Assembly: GCF_900115285.1 (NCBI RefSeq)
Contig: NZ_FOYW01000001.1
Coordinates: 576,436-640,435 of the forward strand
Length of the DNA: 64,000 nucleotides
Direction: 5' to 3'
DNA from: Marinobacter daqiaonensis
GTDB lineage: Bacteria; Pseudomonadota; Gammaproteobacteria; Pseudomonadales; Oleiphilaceae
The notes under the pieces are model-generated. The model saw nothing but the letters and a program-made list of their open reading frames with translations. It had not been told where the DNA came from and did no database searches. This document shows positions 19,501 to 29,500 of the stretch, piece by piece (position 1 is the first letter of the stretch; each line of letters opens with the position of its first letter). The translations under genes were made by a program, and so were the position numbers.

Positions 19501-21657
19501 CTAGCCGATTACCCGCCTGAACGGCGGCAGGGCATCAAGCAACAGCTGGCCGTAACGCCGGCTGACGATCCGACGGTCCAGAATCGACACCCGGCCGGTA
19601 TCAGATTCCGTTCGCAACAGACGGCCTACCGCCTGCACCAGTTTTATCGAGGCGTCGGGAACGGTGATCTCCATGAAGGGATTGCCCCCGCGGCTGGTCA
19701 CCCATTCCGCCAGACTGGCCTCAATGGGATCGTCCGGCACGGAGAAAGGCAGGCGGGTGATGATCACATGGTCCAGGTAGCGGCCAGGCAGGTCGATGCC
19801 TTCGGCAAAGCTGGCAACACCGAACAGCACTGAGGGCTTGCCGGCATCCACCCGCTCGCAGTGGTGACGCAGGACCTCACCCTTGGACATGTCGTCCTGG
19901 GTGGTGATCAGCCCCGGATGGTCCGGCGCCAGCCTGTCCCGTACCGCTATCATCTGACGCCGGGCGGTGAACAGCACCAGAGTGGCCTTTTCCGCTGCCC
20001 AGAGTTCGGGAAGCCGCTTGACCAGGGACGCGGTGAAAGCCTCGGTATCCGTCGGCAGCGCATCCATTGGCGGAACTTCCACCGTGGCCATCTCGCCATA
20101 GCGAAAGGAGCTGGGCACCACCAGGTACCGGCTTTCTTCCGGCAGCCCTGCCCGGGAGCGCAGGCGGTCAAACCGGCCCAGGGCAGTCAGGGTGGCGCTG
20201 GTGAGTACGGCACCAAAGGCGCGGGACCAGAGCCGGGAATACAGCAGGTTATCCGCCAGCACCGGACTGCTGTACAGCGTTATGTCCTCGGCGTGCTCCC
20301 AGCGCTGACGTACCGCCCAGCGGGCCGGCGGTGGATTCTTCGGGCGCTCTCCCTCCCTGGGCGGGGGCGCGTTGTCGCACCAGGCGGCCCACAACCGGCT
20401 CTGGTCTTCGGCGCGGGCGTGAAAACTGCCCATCACCGGAAACCAGGCCTCGGCGGTTTCCCGGTCAAGTTCGTGGTCCTTGCGCTCGTCAAAAGCCTTC
20501 TGCAGTTCATCACTGATGGTGCCCAGGTGACGCACCAGCGCGGCGGTCGCGGCCCGGGTTTCTTCCGCCAGAGCCAGCATCGGTTCCGGCAGCTCCCCCT
20601 CCGGATAGCGCCACTGGGCAGGACGCCGCTCATCGGTGAACTCCCACTCCACACTGGTCAGAGCCAGCTCGTGGACCCTGGCCAGGCAGTGGTCCAGCGC
20701 CCGTGATGCCTCACTGACCTTATCCACCGTCTTGCCCGCCATCGTGGTGGGCGCCAGCCAGGGCTGAATCTTGCCCAGGGCCTGGGACAGTTGCTTTAGC
20801 CACTGGCGGGTACTGTTCAGGGGAACCGACGCGGCAAAGTGATTGAGCGCCTTGTCCGGCAGGTGGTGAGCCTCGTCGAACACATAAAGGGCATTTTCCG
20901 GCTCCGGCAGGATCGCCCCGCCACCCAGGGCCAGGTCCGCCAGTACCAGATCATGATTGGCCACGACTACATCGGCGGTTTCCAGCCCCTTGCGGGCATC
21001 AAAGAACGCACAGTTATCGAAATAGCTGCAATGCCGGTTGGTGCATTGCCGGTGATCGGTGGTGACCTGTCGCCAGATGTCGTCGGGGATGGTGGTGGGC
21101 CAGTGGTCCCGGTCGCCATCCCAGGTGCGGGACCCGTACTGACCCAGCATTTCCTCGAAGAATTCACGGGTACCCGGCTCCTGCTCCCTCTTCTCATCCA
21201 GCAGAAACAGGGGCATGGTGTCACTGTCGCCATTACCCTCGTCGTGAAGCCGGCTTTCCAGTCGCGACATGCACAGGTAACGGCCGCGTCCCTTCGCCAG
21301 GGTCCAGGTGAACTCCAGGCTGGTGTGCTTTTTCAGGTCGGGGAGGTCCTTGCGGATAATCTGGTCCTGGAGCGCTACCGTGGCGGTGGAGATGACCAGG
21401 GTCTTGCCCAAGGCCCGGGCCACCGGGATGGCGGCAATCAGGTATCCCAGGGTTTTGCCCGTACCGGTCCCCGCCTCCACAACGCAGGTTGCGGGCGCCG
21501 AAGTACGCTGACCGTCATTCTCCGTGATGTCGCCCATGTACCGGGCGATCTCGGCAATCATCAGGCGCTGGCCGTAGCGGGCCCGGATGCCCTTGCCGGC
21601 GAGAACGTCACGATACCCCTGCTGGATCTGGGATTTGACCTCGTCTGTAAGTGCCAT
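19501..21657 (-). CDS. dinG: ATP-dependent DNA helicase DinG
   Basis: DinG is an XPD-like 5'-3' DNA helicase of superfamily 2 with an iron-sulfur cluster, linked to repair and R-loop removal. The 718-residue protein has Walker A in EAGTGTGKTLGYL, the DEAH box in VFDEAHHLPD, cluster-type cysteines between them (CMSRLE, CTNRHC, CAFF), and the late motifs FAEGIDLPGRYLDHV and QAVGRLLRTESD. Length is typical. ATG 21657 shares one base with the gspB stop (TAATG), so dinG is likely translated from the exeA-gspB transcript. The stop is followed by a TAGTGTCC motif seen elsewhere in the window. Confidence 0.94.
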   Translation of the reverse strand: MALTDEVKSQIQQGYRDVLAGKGIRARYGQRLMIAEIARYMGDITENDGQRTSAPATCVVEAGTGTGKTLGYLIAAIPVARALGKTLVISTATVALQDQIIRKDLPDLKKHTSLEFTWTLAKGRGRYLCMSRLESRLHDEGNGDSDTMPLFLLDEKREQEPGTREFFEEMLGQYGSRTWDGDRDHWPTTIPDDIWRQVTTDHRQCTNRHCSYFDNCAFFDARKGLETADVVVANHDLVLADLALGGGAILPEPENALYVFDEAHHLPDKALNHFAASVPLNSTRQWLKQLSQALGKIQPWLAPTTMAGKTVDKVSEASRALDHCLARVHELALTSVEWEFTDERRPAQWRYPEGELPEPMLALAEETRAATAALVRHLGTISDELQKAFDERKDHELDRETAEAWFPVMGSFHARAEDQSRLWAAWCDNAPPPREGERPKNPPPARWAVRQRWEHAEDITLYSSPVLADNLLYSRLWSRAFGAVLTSATLTALGRFDRLRSRAGLPEESRYLVVPSSFRYGEMATVEVPPMDALPTDTEAFTASLVKRLPELWAAEKATLVLFTARRQMIAVRDRLAPDHPGLITTQDDMSKGEVLRHHCERVDAGKPSVLFGVASFAEGIDLPGRYLDHVIITRLPFSVPDDPIEASLAEWVTSRGGNPFMEITVPDASIKLVQAVGRLLRTESDTGRVSILDRRIVSRRYGQLLLDALPPFRRVIG

Positions 21658-22382
21658 TACCGGGGGCTGCTCCAGTCACGAACGACACCCACGCGGAAGC
21701 GCTGGCCGTCCATGCTGAGCTCCACTCCCTGTTCGGTGATGAGTTCCACCCGCAACGGGCCGAAGGACTCCCCCATACGCAGTAACCGGTTATTGATCAT
21801 GACGCTGCGAGCCCATGGGTCATCGGAATAGACGTGGCTGTTGAACACCAGGTCCGGCACCTGTCGCTGGAATGCCATGGGCAGCTCCACAAGATGAGGC
21901 ACCCTTCCTTCCCACGCTTCGTCGGTCGTGGCGCCATCTGCCTGGTAGGGTGCGCCCCGGACCGTGGGCACAATAACCGTGGGTGCCTCGCTGCGCACGA
22001 CTTCAGCGGAAACGCCTTCAACTCCGCGGTCACCACTGGCGGCTGTCATGTCTGTCGGCCCGGCCGGATCTTCAGCATCGTCAGCCTTTGCGGGTTCGTC
22101 TGCCGCCACCGGTGTCGAAGGCGACACGGCCCTGGCCGGTTCCACGGTTACCGGGACCTCGCCCGCTCCATCGGGGTCCGCTGACCAGAAGCCGTAACCA
22201 GGCCAGAACAGAGCCGCCATAACAAACGCATTCACCAGCAGAGCCAGAGCCAGCCAGGCGGCAGCGGGAATACCGCGCTTGCGGTTCCGGTGAATCATAC
22301 GCATCTGCTGACCCAGATCGGGAACCCGGCCCTGATTGCGCTCCGATTCAGACTTTTTCAATGCTTCGAGGATATAGGACAT
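21657..22382 (-). CDS. gspB: general secretion pathway protein GspB (ExeB-like)
   Basis: A 241-residue single-pass membrane protein. It starts MSYILEALKKSESERNQGRV, the recognised GspB/ExeB opening, then has one helix (about residues 43-63, WLALALLVNAFVMAALFW), an Ala/Pro/Asp-rich periplasmic linker, and a C-terminal beta domain ending in MDGQRFRVGVV, the PilP-like fold. With ExeA it helps insert the type II secretion pore through peptidoglycan in Aeromonas. It starts 7 bases after the exeA stop and overlaps dinG by one base. No other type II secretion genes are in the window. The reading frame extends upstream to 22487 inside exeA, which is rejected. Confidence 0.86.
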   Translation of the reverse strand: MSYILEALKKSESERNQGRVPDLGQQMRMIHRNRKRGIPAAAWLALALLVNAFVMAALFWPGYGFWSADPDGAGEVPVTVEPARAVSPSTPVAADEPAKADDAEDPAGPTDMTAASGDRGVEGVSAEVVRSEAPTVIVPTVRGAPYQADGATTDEAWEGRVPHLVELPMAFQRQVPDLVFNSHVYSDDPWARSVMINNRLLRMGESFGPLRVELITEQGVELSMDGQRFRVGVVRDWSSPR

Positions 22383-22389
22383 CGTTGCG

Positions 22390-24210
22390 CTATCCGGAGC
22401 GGGGCTGAAGGGTCTGGGCAGGACCGATGGGCGATACCACCGAATGGGATCCCGGAACGAGGCGGGGAACGCCGGCATCCAGGTCATTGCTCATCTGTAT
22501 CAGTGTCATGGCACCAATCACACCGTCCTGCTCAAGGCGCTTGACCTTTTGATACCAACGCACCTGTTCGTCCCGAACAAGGCGACTTATCCGCTCGATT
22601 TCCCGATCGTCACTGGCGTGCAACCCGACCAGCTGCATCATCCGCGCGCTGAGCCAGACCCCCTTCTGGTACTGCCGTGACAACTCACCGGGATCACCAT
22701 CCCACGCCATATAGGGTGGCACTTGCCACAATACGGAGTAGTTGCCGAACCAGTAATTCTGAAGTTCACTGAACGAGACCTTTACCGCGCCCTCTGGGGT
22801 TTTCAGGGTGGCCTCATCACCATCCAGTCCGACCAGGGTCACATAGGCCGCTCCTCCATCCGGGCCACGCAATTCGAGGACCGCGGGCCGGTTGATTTCT
22901 TCCATGCTACGGCGACTGCCCTGCTTGTGCAGGCAGCCCAGGCCTGCCGCGTCCGCGTACTCGCAGGCAAGGGGATAGTCCGTACGATCCCAGGCATGGC
23001 CCCAGACCTGGAAAAGTTCCTCATAAGCCTCGGCTGTATTCATCCCGTGCTCAGCAAGGTCGAAATCCTCCAGGTCCGGTACCTGGCTCTCGACCTCACG
23101 GATTTCGGCCCGCTCAACAGTACCGGCGGCGGCTGCGCTCTCCACGATCGGACTCCCGGCCCCGATGTCGGCAGTTGGCGCTTCTGGTCCCGCATGCTCC
23201 GGACCGTCCACCTGCGGAACGTTTCCCTGATCGTCCGCGGGATCCGCCGTGGCTTCCACGGGAGGCTGGGCTTCGGCCCTCTCGGCACCGGCGTCCCTGC
23301 GGGAATCCGTGTAGGCGAACGCCGCCACGGCCACCGCAAGGACCGCCGAAGCCAGGGTCAGATAACGCAATGCCGGTGAAATCCCCGACTCCGACTGGGA
23401 CCGTGGCCGGCTTCCCACTTCCCTGGCGGCCTCACGGACATGATGTGCCTCGATCTGGTGGAGGCTCTCGCTGTAGGCACCCAGCAGGGCCCGGTCGCTG
23501 ATCAGGTTGATCAGCCGGGGTACACCCTGGCTCTTGCGAAAGAGCAGCCGGATGGCGGCCGGTGAGAACAGATCCACCTTCACACCGGCAACACCCAGGC
23601 GATAATGGAGATATGCGGGAAGCTCATCCCGCTCAAGAGCATCCAGGTGATACCGGGCGGTGACCCGCTGGTTCAGCTGTCTCAGCTCAGGGCGCTCAAG
23701 CATTTCCTTCAGTTCGGGCTGACCCAGCAGCACGATCTGCAACAGCTTCTTTTCGGAGGTCTCCAGGTTGGTCAGCAACCGAAGCTGCTCAAGCACTTCG
23801 GCCGACAGGTTCTGGGCCTCATCAATCATCAGTACCTGGTGGCGACCGCGGGCATGGGCATCAATCAGGTGCAGGTTAATGCGGTCAACCAGGAGCTTGA
23901 TGGTGGCATTGTCCGGATATGCGACACCGAATTCATCACACACCGACGCCAGCAGTTCACGTGCGGAAAGCCGGGGATTGAGGATCAGGGCAATGTCGAC
24001 GTGAGCGGGAACATTTTCAATAAAGCACCGGCTGACCGTGGTCTTGCCGGTGCCAACCTCACCGGTAATGACAATGAACCCGCCCTGCCCCTGGACACCA
24101 TACATCAAGTGCGCCAGCGCTTCCTTGTGGCGTTCACTGAGATACAGATAGCGGGGGTCCGGCGCGATCGAGAAAGGCGGCTCCCGAAATCCGAAGAAGT
24201 CGTAGTACAT
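22390..24210 (-). CDS. exeA: ExeA/GspA-family ATPase with periplasmic peptidoglycan-binding region
   Basis: A 606-residue inner-membrane ATPase. Residues 1-270 form an AAA ATPase opening MYYDFFGFREPPFSIAPDP, with Walker A GEVGTGKTT and Walker B VLMIDEAQNL. A membrane helix follows near residue 290 (LTLASAVLAVAVAAFAY), then an acidic linker. The periplasmic part has a peptidase-C39-like segment (NYWFGNYSVLWQVPP) and a terminal peptidoglycan-binding domain (QVRWYQKVKRLEQDGVIG). It works with GspB in type II secretion pore assembly. It is the first gene of exeA-gspB-dinG. MSHA-biogenesis MshM is a related alternative, but lacks the C-terminal domain. Confidence 0.88.
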   Translation of the reverse strand: MYYDFFGFREPPFSIAPDPRYLYLSERHKEALAHLMYGVQGQGGFIVITGEVGTGKTTVSRCFIENVPAHVDIALILNPRLSARELLASVCDEFGVAYPDNATIKLLVDRINLHLIDAHARGRHQVLMIDEAQNLSAEVLEQLRLLTNLETSEKKLLQIVLLGQPELKEMLERPELRQLNQRVTARYHLDALERDELPAYLHYRLGVAGVKVDLFSPAAIRLLFRKSQGVPRLINLISDRALLGAYSESLHQIEAHHVREAAREVGSRPRSQSESGISPALRYLTLASAVLAVAVAAFAYTDSRRDAGAERAEAQPPVEATADPADDQGNVPQVDGPEHAGPEAPTADIGAGSPIVESAAAAGTVERAEIREVESQVPDLEDFDLAEHGMNTAEAYEELFQVWGHAWDRTDYPLACEYADAAGLGCLHKQGSRRSMEEINRPAVLELRGPDGGAAYVTLVGLDGDEATLKTPEGAVKVSFSELQNYWFGNYSVLWQVPPYMAWDGDPGELSRQYQKGVWLSARMMQLVGLHASDDREIERISRLVRDEQVRWYQKVKRLEQDGVIGAMTLIQMSNDLDAGVPRLVPGSHSVVSPIGPAQTLQPRSG

Positions 24211-24340
24211 GGGTATCCAGTCAGCTGACGGCCGGGGTTTCCGGGCCCGTCCTTTTCAGTCGAAGGCCCGCATTCACTCCCGTATCATAACGCCCGGGCC
24301 GCGCCACTGTCATCATCGCCACGCCGGCGCGCGACCTGTG

Positions 24341-25129
24341 TCAGAAATTATCCAGCATGACGTCTTCGTTCCCCTGCTGAAGGAACGGATCCTTGCCGGT
24401 GCGACCATCGTTAACCAGGAACTCCCTGCGTTGCAGGTAGGCATTGCGGACAAACACGTAACTGTCGCCGGACAGCATGCCCTCGGCCGAGATCAGGTCC
24501 GCACGCTTGTCCACCACCTCGAGAACTAGCGCGTAATAGCGGTCCGGACTCTCGGCGTAGTCGTAGGGCGACGGGAACACAAGACCATCCGTGGCACGAC
24601 CGGTCAGGTGCCGTGGAGTCGATGGACCCAGGAAGGGCAACATCAGATAAGGTCCCGAGCCCAGGCCCCAGTAGCCCAGGGTCTGACCGAAATCCTCAGG
24701 CCGTTTCGGCAAATCAAAGGCCGTGGCCACGTCGATCAGGCCACCAAGGCCGAAGACCGTGTTGTAGGTGAAGCGTCCAGCTGCCACCACAGCGTGCTCC
24801 CCCTTCAGCTGCAGCACGCTGTTGATGAAATTGCGCACCTCCTCGAGGTTCTCGAAGAAGTTGGTAACGGCGACGTCCGCGAAGCCCGGAACGACCGTCT
24901 GGTAACCCACTGCAGCGGGACGCAGGACATAGTCATCGAAGCCCTGGTTGAAGGCAAATACCTTCCGGTTCCAGTTCTCATAGGGATCGGTGATGGAACT
25001 GGCCGTCGAGCCGCTCTCCACCGCCGTGTCCTGGTTTGAGGCTTCCTCACTGTCAGGAGAAGTGGCACAACCTGAAATAAAAATAAGGCTGGTGAGCACC
25101 GCCAGCGCAAATCCTGAAGTCCGATCCAT
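24341..25129 (-). CDS. mlaA: MlaA/VacJ-family outer-membrane lipoprotein
   Basis: MlaA removes mislocalised phospholipids from the outer leaflet of the outer membrane and passes them to the Mla system. The 262-residue protein has a lipoprotein signal with lipobox ISGC (Cys21) and Ala at +2, favouring the outer membrane. DPYENWNRKVFAFNQGFDDYVLRP and GLGGLIDVATAFDLP are family hallmarks. ATG 25129 has a good AGGA site; the upstream in-frame ATG at 25159 would put charged residues before the signal and is rejected. It follows the ketoacyl synthase gene at 57 bases. The other mla genes are not in the window. Confidence 0.92.
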   Translation of the reverse strand: MDRTSGFALAVLTSLIFISGCATSPDSEEASNQDTAVESGSTASSITDPYENWNRKVFAFNQGFDDYVLRPAAVGYQTVVPGFADVAVTNFFENLEEVRNFINSVLQLKGEHAVVAAGRFTYNTVFGLGGLIDVATAFDLPKRPEDFGQTLGYWGLGSGPYLMLPFLGPSTPRHLTGRATDGLVFPSPYDYAESPDRYYALVLEVVDKRADLISAEGMLSGDSYVFVRNAYLQRREFLVNDGRTGKDPFLQQGNEDVMLDNF

Positions 25130-25186
25130 GAGCTTTCCTGTTTGGCTCTGTTTAAACAAGGGGTTCGTGGTCTGGTCCGTTTCGGA

Positions 25187-26311
25187 TCAGCGTTTCTTGA
25201 CCACAACGCTGCCGATGGAATAGCCGGCCCCGAACGAACAGATGACCCCGAGATCCCCACTGCTGAAGTCGTCCTTGTTCAGGTGATAGGCAATGATGGA
25301 ACCGGCGGAGCTGGTGTTCGCGTATTCGTCGAGAATCACCGGCGCTTCTTCGCGGGTGGCTTCGCGACCCAGGACACGCCTGGAAATCAGCTGGTTCATG
25401 TTGAGGTTGGCCTGGTGCAGCCACATGCGCTTGAGGTCATCAGCGCTCATGGACAGGCTTTCCAGGTGAGCCAAAATCAGGTCCGCAACCATGGGCGACA
25501 CTTCCTTGAACACCTTGCGGCCCTGCTGGACAAACAGCTTGTCCGGTTTGCCGATACCGGACTCATCACCCCGGTTCAGGAACCCGAAATTGTTGCGGAT
25601 GTTGTTCGAGAACTTGGTTTTCAGGCGGGTTCCGAGTATCTCGAATCCCTGATCCGGTGCCACCTCATCGCTGCGCTCCACCAGCACCGCGGTACAGGCA
25701 TCGCCAAAAATGAAGTGACTGTCACGGTCACGGAAGTTGAGATGGCCGGAACAGATTTCCGGGTTCACCACCAGAACCGAGCGTGCTGTGCCGTTCTCGA
25801 TCGCATTCGCTGCGGCCTGGATGCCAAAAGTGGCGGAACTGCAGGCCACGTTCATGTCATAGGCGAAACCGTCGATTCCCAGAGCCTCCTGGACCTCGAT
25901 GGCAATCGCCGGATAGGCACGCTGGAGGTTGGAGCAGGCAACGATCACCGCATCAACATCCTCCGCCTTGCGACCCGCCTGCTCAAGGGCTTCACGGCAG
26001 GCGGCCACCGACATTTCGCACTGGATGGAAGGCTCGTCGTTACTGCGGTCCGGCAGGTTCGGGCACATCCGGTCAGGGTCGAGAATGCCCTCCTTGTCCA
26101 TGACGTGACGGCTCTTTATACCGGACGCCTTCTCGATGAACTCAACCGAGGACGGCTGCAGAGGCTCCAGCTCCCCCCGGGCGATCTCGGCCTCGTGGCG
26201 CTGGTTAAAACGCTCGACATAGGTATTGAAGGCGTCCACCAGCTCCTCGTTGGAGATGCTGGCAGGAGGTGTATACAGTCCGGTACCGGTGATAATGGCG
26301 GTAATGCTCAC
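25187..26311 (-). CDS. beta-ketoacyl-ACP synthase III (FabH-like)
   Basis: A 374-residue thiolase-fold condensing enzyme. The catalytic triad is visible: Cys in [10 protein letters not shown], His in WLHQANLNM, Asn in [20 protein letters not shown] closes the fold. It is longer than housekeeping FabH (about 320) and resembles the second FabH-like group of Pseudomonas (PA3286 type), which condenses medium-chain acyl-CoA to start fatty acid synthesis; that role is inferred. The preferred start is GTG 26311, giving V(M)[15 protein letters not shown]; an ATG at 26371 would add 20 residues with no similarity to the family. It is followed by mlaA, and preceded by hrpA and fadD on the same strand, a lipid-flavoured neighbourhood. 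Confidence 0.88.
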   Translation of the reverse strand: MSITAIITGTGLYTPPASISNEELVDAFNTYVERFNQRHEAEIARGELEPLQPSSVEFIEKASGIKSRHVMDKEGILDPDRMCPNLPDRSNDEPSIQCEMSVAACREALEQAGRKAEDVDAVIVACSNLQRAYPAIAIEVQEALGIDGFAYDMNVACSSATFGIQAAANAIENGTARSVLVVNPEICSGHLNFRDRDSHFIFGDACTAVLVERSDEVAPDQGFEILGTRLKTKFSNNIRNNFGFLNRGDESGIGKPDKLFVQQGRKVFKEVSPMVADLILAHLESLSMSADDLKRMWLHQANLNMNQLISRRVLGREATREEAPVILDEYANTSSAGSIIAYHLNKDDFSSGDLGVICSFGAGYSIGSVVVKKR

Positions 26312-26502
26312 AAATGACCCCGACTTTTCTGATAATTTTGGTGGACAGCGATCCAGCCTGACCCGTGACAAGCGCCGGAAAGTGCGCTTGCGGGAACCGA
26401 TCCTTTGGCGTGAATGTTATCACAAACCTGCCATTGTGGCCGCCCGTCAGGGACGATGGTCACAATTTCACGGAGTAGCCTGGCACGACCCGCGCGAATC
26501 CC

Positions 26503-29500
26503 TCAATGGACCAGCTCCCACTGGCGATCGAGGCGTTTGACGGAGACCGGCATGGCAGTGCCGAGCTGCTGGGCGAAGAAGGAGACCCTGAACTCCTCGA
26601 GCATCCAGCGGTACATGGTCAGCTCCGGGTCCAGCACTCCCTGCCGGCGATGCTGCTCCTGCTTCTGCTGGTAGCGACTCCAGAGCGGCTCCATGGTGTG
26701 CAGAAACTCCCGCTCCCGTCCCATTTCACGGGGCATCTTGTCCAGCCGGATATCCGCCGCTTCGAAATAGCGCGGAAAGCAGGCCAGCCAGTCCGGCGGC
26801 GTGGCGGCAAGAAAACCCGGATAAACCAGATGTTCCATCTGGAACTTGAGGTCCGCCATGCTGTTGGCGACGGCGAGGCTGATCTTGCCCTTGAGCTGCT
26901 TCATCACCCGGTGGTAGCCCTGCATCACTTCGTAAAGCTGTTCGTCAGCCTGCTCCAGCGCTGGCAGGAAATCACCACGAGCCTGCTCGCAGGCACGATC
27001 AAAATCGGCCTGGCTGCGAGGCAGTTTCTCGGCGGGTTGGGAGGGACCGCCAAGAAAATGATTGGCGGCGGAGGCAATCAGGAAGTCATCCAGCAACACC
27101 TTTGCCTGGCCAACCGGTGCGAACATCAGTGCCGACTGCCTGAAATGACGAAGACGACCGTCGATCCGCTCCAGAGTGTTGCCCAGGCGATTAAGGATCA
27201 GCCGGGCGACGGCCCTGCGATGGGCCTCCGCCGACGTCAACGGGTCCAGGAAACGAGTTTCCCGGACCTTATCACCAAGATCTTCCAGCGCCGGGTACAC
27301 CGTTACCTGCATGCCACCACGATCCGTGTGCAGCGTCGCTGGCAACGCCCCGAACCGCCAGTCCCGGCCCTGTTCCGCAACGCTTTTGCCCTCTTCGGCA
27401 TCGACCCGGGCCAGGGCCTCTTCCGCCTGTCGTTCCAGCTTCTTCTGGAGTTCGTCAGGATCCCTGCCCTGGGCCATGACCCTGCCACCCTCGCCCACCA
27501 CCTTCAGATTCATTCGCAGGTGCCTGGGCAGGGAATCCGTGGGCCATTCCTCCGGCGCAATCCGGACGCCGGTCATTCGCCTCAGCTGGTCGGCAAGAGC
27601 CGCGGTCAGGGGCTCATTGGAGGGAGTCATGTTCTCGAGGGCCGCATCGACGAAATCGGGCACGGGTACAAAATTACGACGCACCGCCTTTGGCAGGCCT
27701 TTTACCAGGGCGATGCATTTCTCACGAACCAGGCCCGGCACCACCCACTCCAGACGGTGACCCGGAAGCTGTTTCAGGGCCATCAGGGGCACCTGGATGG
27801 TCACCCCGTCGTCCTCCCCCGTGGGCTCGAAGTTGTAGCTCAGCGGGTAGCTGGCGCCCTGCCATTCCAGTTCGTCCGGATAACGTTCGAGCTCCTGGTA
27901 GTCCAGGTCCCGCTGAAGAATGTCCTTTTCCGTGAGTTCCATGGCCTTCAGCTCGGTGGCCGACAGCGACTTCCACCAGCTCTCAAAATGACGGCCACTG
28001 ACAATCTCCGCAGGCAGACGCTCGTCGTAGAACGCCACCAGCTGCTCGTCGTCCACCAGCAGGTCGCGGCGCCGGGTCTTGTTCTCCAGGCTCTCCACGG
28101 TCTCCAGAAGCTCGCGGTTACGCGCGATAAACGGCGCCCTGGTGCGGTAATCGCCTTCCACCAGGGCCCGGCGGATGAACAACCGCCGACACTCCTCCGG
28201 ATCCACACTGGCGTAAGGCACCCGACGTCCGCTGACTACGTCCAGGCCGTACAGGCTGATCCGCTCGTACGCCATCACCTGGGCACGTTTCTGTTCCCAG
28301 TGCGGTTCTGAATAGTGGCGCTTGACCACATGACCAGCCAGGGGCTCGACCCAGTCCGGCTCAATCTTCGCCACCATCCGGGCGAAGACCCGGCTGGTTT
28401 CCACAATTTCGGCGGCCAGGATCCACTTGGGAGCCGTCTTGGCCACCTTCGACCCCGGAAAGATCAGCACCTTCCGGTTGCGGGTGGCCAGGTATTCCTT
28501 CTTTTCCTGCCTGGTGGCCACCTGCCCCAGCAGGCCGGCCAGAATGGCTTTATGAATGTCCTCATAGCTGGCTGGCTGAGCGTTGATGACGAACTTCTGT
28601 TCCCGGCTCAGCAGGGTCAGCTGGCGGTGAACATCCCGCCATTCCCGCATGCGCATCCAGGACAGGAACTGCTTCTTGCAGTACTTGCCAAGCTGATTGG
28701 AAGACAGTTCCTGGCGCTGCTCCTCGAAATGGTTCCAAAGGTTCAGCAGCGTGACAAAATCAGACTCCTTGTCGTTCCACTGGCTATGGGCCTGATCCGC
28801 GGCCTGCTGCTTGTCCTGGGGCCTTTCCCGGGGGTCCTGAACGCTGAGACCGGCAATCACCACCAGCAATTCCGAGAGACTGCCCGACTCGCTGGCGGTG
28901 ACCAGCATGCGGGCCAGCCGGGGATCCAGCGGCAGGCGGGCCATGGTTCGGCCAAGGCCGGTAACCTTGCGCCGGTCACTCACCGCCCCCAGTTCTTCCA
29001 GCAGTTTGTAACCGTCGTTGATCTGGCGGTTATCCGGCGCCTCCAGGAAGGGAAAGTGGCGGATGTCGCCCAGGCCCAGCGTCACCATCTGAAGGATGAC
29101 GGAGGCAAGATTGGTGCGCAGTATTTCGGGGTCGGTATACTCGTCCCGACTGAGGAAGTCCGCCTCGTCGTATAACCGGAAGCAGATACCCGGAGCTACC
29201 CGGCCGCATCGGCCGGCCCTCTGGTTGGCGCTGGCCTGGGAAATCGCCTCAACGGGCAGGCGCTGGATTTTCGAGCGCACCGAGTAACGGCTGATCCGGG
29301 CCTGCCCCGTGTCGATCACGTAACGGATCCCCGGCACTGTCAATGAGGTTTCCGCGACGTTGGTGGCCAGCACGATGCGTCGGCCCCGATGGGCCTGGAA
29401 CACCCGGTTCTGTTCCTTGGCGCTCAGCCTGGAATACAGTGGCAGCACCTCGGTATGCCTGAGATCAGCGTGGCGCAGCTGCTTGCTCAGTGAACGGATT

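Noticed and set aside
26506..28311. 601-codon plus-strand reading frame
   Set aside because: It is antisense to hrpA. Long open antisense frames are expected in G+C-rich coding sequence; there is no ribosome site and the protein looks like nothing known, whereas hrpA is certain.
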